A DNA stretch of 24,279 nucleotides, taken from positions 1-24,279 of the forward strand of contig JAGOIO010000002.1 in the NCBI GenBank assembly GCA_017995595.1. Direction: 5' to 3'. The stretch comes from a bacterium. Lineage in GTDB: Bacteria > Cyanobacteriota > Vampirovibrionia > Gastranaerophilales > Gastranaerophilaceae. This document shows positions 22,264 to 24,279 of the stretch, piece by piece. The position numbers and the translations under genes were made by a program. The notes beneath the pieces are model-generated. The model was not told where the DNA came from. It was given only the letters and a program-made list of their open reading frames with translations, and searched no databases. The number at the start of each line of letters is the position of its first letter. The stretch's first letter is position 1.

Positions 22264-22602
22264 TTATTCTTCTAGTTTTAATTCCAAATCATCAAAATTA
22301 TTATTTTCATCAAGAGCAAGAAGAAGCTTTAGAGCAGCTTTTCGTTGTGTCTTTTTTGGTGCTTCTCTTAAAAGTTCTATGGCTTTCATTACAACAGGGT
22401 CTTTATCGTACCAACGATTACCTTTACCCTCATATTGAGTCATAATATCGTAAACATGTTCTATAACTTCACCTGCAACTTGTTCTTGAAGTTGTAAAAT
22501 AAAGTTTGCAGCTGCACTTTTTGTATCTTCACATTGAAGTTGTAATAACTCCAAAGCTTCTTTTAAAATAGGATCTTTATCATACCAACGTCTATCTGCC
22601 AT
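22264..22602 (-). CDS. Small protein with two copies of an RWYDKDP repeat, unknown function
   Basis: 112 residues with an internal duplication: RRWYDKDPILKEALELL (4-20) and NRWYDKDPVVMKAIELL (62-78), each followed by a helix of similar pattern. No signal peptide, membrane segment or catalytic motif. The units resemble short helical repeats suited to protein binding. AGAGGTG precedes the ATG. It is the first gene of a two-gene operon with folE2 (stop and ATG two bases apart), but nothing in the sequence ties it to pterin synthesis. Family not recognised. Confidence 0.75.
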   Translation of the reverse strand: MADRRWYDKDPILKEALELLQLQCEDTKSAAANFILQLQEQVAGEVIEHVYDIMTQYEGKGNRWYDKDPVVMKAIELLREAPKKTQRKAALKLLLALDENNNFDDLELKLEE

Positions 22603-22628
22603 TTTTCACCTCTTAGATTATTATAAAT

Positions 22629-22658
22629 TTGACATTTTGTTTCTTTTTATATTATACT
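22629..22658 (+). promoter_or_regulatory. Sigma-70 promoter of aroQ
   Basis: TTGACA (22629-22634), an 18-base spacer and TATACT (22653-22658). Start near 22665 gives a leader of about 50 bases. It lies in the divergent gap shared with the repeat-protein gene. Confidence 0.65.
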
Positions 22659-22714
22659 ACCACAAATCATTGATATTTTAAACATATTATTGTAAACTAA
22701 ATTTTGAGGTGAAT

Positions 22715-23152
22715 ATGAAGATATTAGTTTTAAATGGTCCAAATTTGAATATGTTAGGTGTTAGAGAGCCTGAAAAGTATGGCAGTGTTACATTAGCAGA
22801 AATTGATAAGGATTTATATGCTTATTCTTTTGAATTAGGCTGTGATATTGAAATATTTCAAAGTAATTCAGAGGGTGAGCTTATTGGAAAAATACAAGAA
22901 GCTTATGGTAATGTTGACGGGATTTTAATAAATCCTGCCGGTTATACGCACACCAGCGTTGCAATAAGAGATGCGATACTTGCGGTATCTATTCCTACTG
23001 TAGAAATTCATTTGACTAATATTAATTCAAGAGAAGATTTTAGACAAAAGTCTCTAATTGCTCCTGTTTGTATTGGGCAAATTGCAGGGTTTAAGCAAAA
23101 CAGTTATAAATTAGGATTAAAAGCTTTATTTGACTATTTGAATGTTAAATAA
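22715..23152 (+). CDS. aroQ: Type II 3-dehydroquinate dehydratase
   Basis: 145 residues from the ATG at 22715; a GTG two codons earlier falls inside the GAGGTG ribosome binding site, so the ATG is preferred. Dehydrates 3-dehydroquinate to 3-dehydroshikimate in the shikimate pathway as a dodecamer. The sequence opens [22 protein letters not shown] with catalytic Y22, followed by [11 protein letters not shown]73 and H79 in [11 protein letters not shown]99 in VEIHLTN and R110 in the REDFRQKS block, all type II signatures. It is convergent with pgi, nine bases apart. Confidence 0.96.
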   Translation: MKILVLNGPNLNMLGVREPEKYGSVTLAEIDKDLYAYSFELGCDIEIFQSNSEGELIGKIQEAYGNVDGILINPAGYTHTSVAIRDAILAVSIPTVEIHLTNINSREDFRQKSLIAPVCIGQIAGFKQNSYKLGLKALFDYLNVK

Positions 23153-23161
23153 AATAATATT

Positions 23162-24279
23162 TTAAATAGTTGCATTCATTTTTTCTTGAATGCGAGCTGC
23201 ACAATCTTCATAACCTGCTCTACCCATTAATGCATAAGTGTAATTTTTAGCTTGTTCAACTCCAGGTTGATTGAAAGTATTTATATTATAAAGTTCACCG
23301 ATAATTGCAGTTTCAAATTCTAACATATACAAAAGTTGTCCGACATGATAACCGTCAACTTTTGGTAATGTAATAGTAATATTTGGTCGGTTATAATCAA
23401 TTAATGCGGCTTTTGTTGCATCAGCTTCTGCAAACATCAGGTCGTTTATAGCTTTTCCGCCAAGGTAACCGATTCCTGTATATTCAAATATTTTTGGGAT
23501 TTCAATCTTATTGTCAAATTCTTCGACTCTAATGAAATTTATTACTTTATTATTAGGACCTTCATTGAATAGTTGAATTTGTGAGTGTTGGTCAGTTGCT
23601 CCAAGAGCTTTAATCGGTGTAGGTCCGCAATTAACTTTTTCTCCGTTTAAATTTTCTTCTTTTCCTAACGATTCTGCCCAAAGTTGTACGTACCAATCCG
23701 AAACATATTTTAAACGGCTGGAATAAGGCATCATAACCGACAAACCTTTTCCTTTTTTTGTATCAAGAAGATAATGAATAAGTGCATTTTGTGCAGCCAT
23801 ATTGTCAAATACATTTGTATTTTTTAAGGCTAAATCCATATCTTTAATGCCGTTCATAATTTCATCAATATCAATTCCGACAAGTGCAAGTGGTAACAAG
23901 CCTACTGCTGAAAATACGGAAAAACGACCGCCTACATCATCAGGAATTACAAAATTCTTATATCCTTCCTGGTCAGCTAATTGTCTTAATATACCTGTTT
24001 TCTTGTCAGTAGTTACTACAATATTTTTTCTATAATCATCACCCATTTCTTTTTCAAGCAGGTCTTTGATTATCATATATTGAGCCATTGTTTCTGCGGT
24101 AGAACCGGATTTTGTTATTACATTTACTAATGTCTTTTTTAAATCAAGAACTTCTAGCAAACCTTTTATTTCGTCAGGGTCGATATTATCCATAAAGAAA
24201 ATCTTTGGATAATTATTACGCATTTCAGGAGAAAGTAAGTTCCAATATGGCTTTAATAATGCTTCTGTTATTGCAATTC
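23162..24279 (-). CDS. pgi: Glucose-6-phosphate isomerase, C-terminal part (5' end outside window)
   Basis: The frame is open to the window edge (24279), giving 372 codons of the C-terminal part; the true start lies beyond. Interconverts glucose 6-phosphate and fructose 6-phosphate in glycolysis and gluconeogenesis. Visible signatures: ITEALLKPYWNLLSPEM at the edge, YPKIFFMDNIDPDE, the phosphate-binding TKSGSTAETM, the first family motif DVGGRFSVFSAVG, QHSQIQLFNEG, and the second motif FNQPGVEQAKN near the C-terminus. The size and motif set match the archaeal/bacterial single-domain PGI group rather than the long E. coli type, though the missing N-terminus prevents certainty. Confidence 0.95.
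   Translation of the reverse strand, partial: IAITEALLKPYWNLLSPEMRNNYPKIFFMDNIDPDEIKGLLEVLDLKKTLVNVITKSGSTAETMAQYMIIKDLLEKEMGDDYRKNIVVTTDKKTGILRQLADQEGYKNFVIPDDVGGRFSVFSAVGLLPLALVGIDIDEIMNGIKDMDLALKNTNVFDNMAAQNALIHYLLDTKKGKGLSVMMPYSSRLKYVSDWYVQLWAESLGKEENLNGEKVNCGPTPIKALGATDQHSQIQLFNEGPNNKVINFIRVEEFDNKIEIPKIFEYTGIGYLGGKAINDLMFAEADATKAALIDYNRPNITITLPKVDGYHVGQLLYMLEFETAIIGELYNINTFNQPGVEQAKNYTYALMGRAGYEDCAARIQEKMNATI

Noticed and set aside
1..24279. tRNA genes, CRISPR arrays, insertion sequences or a prophage
   Set aside because: No tRNA-like cloverleaf, regularly spaced repeats, transposase or phage structural gene could be found by reading the sequence; the lone lysozyme is not enough for a prophage call.

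Overview
This is an AT-rich bacterial chromosomal window with densely packed genes on both strands. The gene content best fits the non-photosynthetic cyanobacterial relatives (Vampirovibrionia / Melainabacteria, probably Gastranaerophilales). The clues are a radical SAM protein fused to DUF2344 directly upstream of an RNase E/G gene, two prepilins with the FTLAE N-terminus (one continuing as FTLAEVLITLGIIG), an orphan protein with an N-terminal NQNFNGF motif, and FolE2, IspF and type II AroQ. The taxon is an inference; no rRNA marker is present.

Layout. 1-710: the end of lipA and a cysteine-motif protein. 758-1549 (-): a matrixin-like metalloprotease. 1653-5188 (+): ybaB-recR, a secreted orphan, an Opp/Dpp-type ATPase and a PlsC-like acyltransferase. 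5214-7869 (-): a tight five-gene run (NUDIX, HAD phosphatase, ispF, two glyoxalase-fold proteins). 8004-8804 (+): a pilin-like protein with its own promoter and terminator. 8853-9216: mostly non-coding, with a pair of direct repeats and a 46-codon ORF. 9217-10946 (-): a phosphate transporter and its PhoU-like partner. 11071-11688 (-): a ribbon-helix-helix-like/NifX-type fusion with a palindrome across its -35 box. 11822-11997 (+): a structured, GC-richer RNA gene with 6S RNA architecture. 12012-13840: a small orphan (-), a GH24 lysozyme and another orphan. 13853-18864 (+): radical SAM-DUF2344, RNase E/G with an Asn-rich tail, and a small membrane protein. 18959-20584 (+): a multi-pass orphan. 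20669-21452 (+): a second prepilin, interrupted by a ten-G tract. 21464-22602 (-): folE2 and a repeat protein. 22715-23152 (+): aroQ. 23162-24279 (-): the C-terminal part of pgi.

Most genes are housekeeping: lipoate, isoprenoid, folate/queuosine-type pterin and shikimate metabolism, recombination, RNA decay, glycolysis, and phosphate and peptide uptake. The items most worth following are the G10 tract that leaves the prepilin out of frame by one base after an excellent promoter, ribosome binding site and ATG; the probable 6S RNA; the palindromic operator and internal start of the NifX-type fusion gene; and several genes whose promoters place transcription start at the ATG (leaderless mRNAs).
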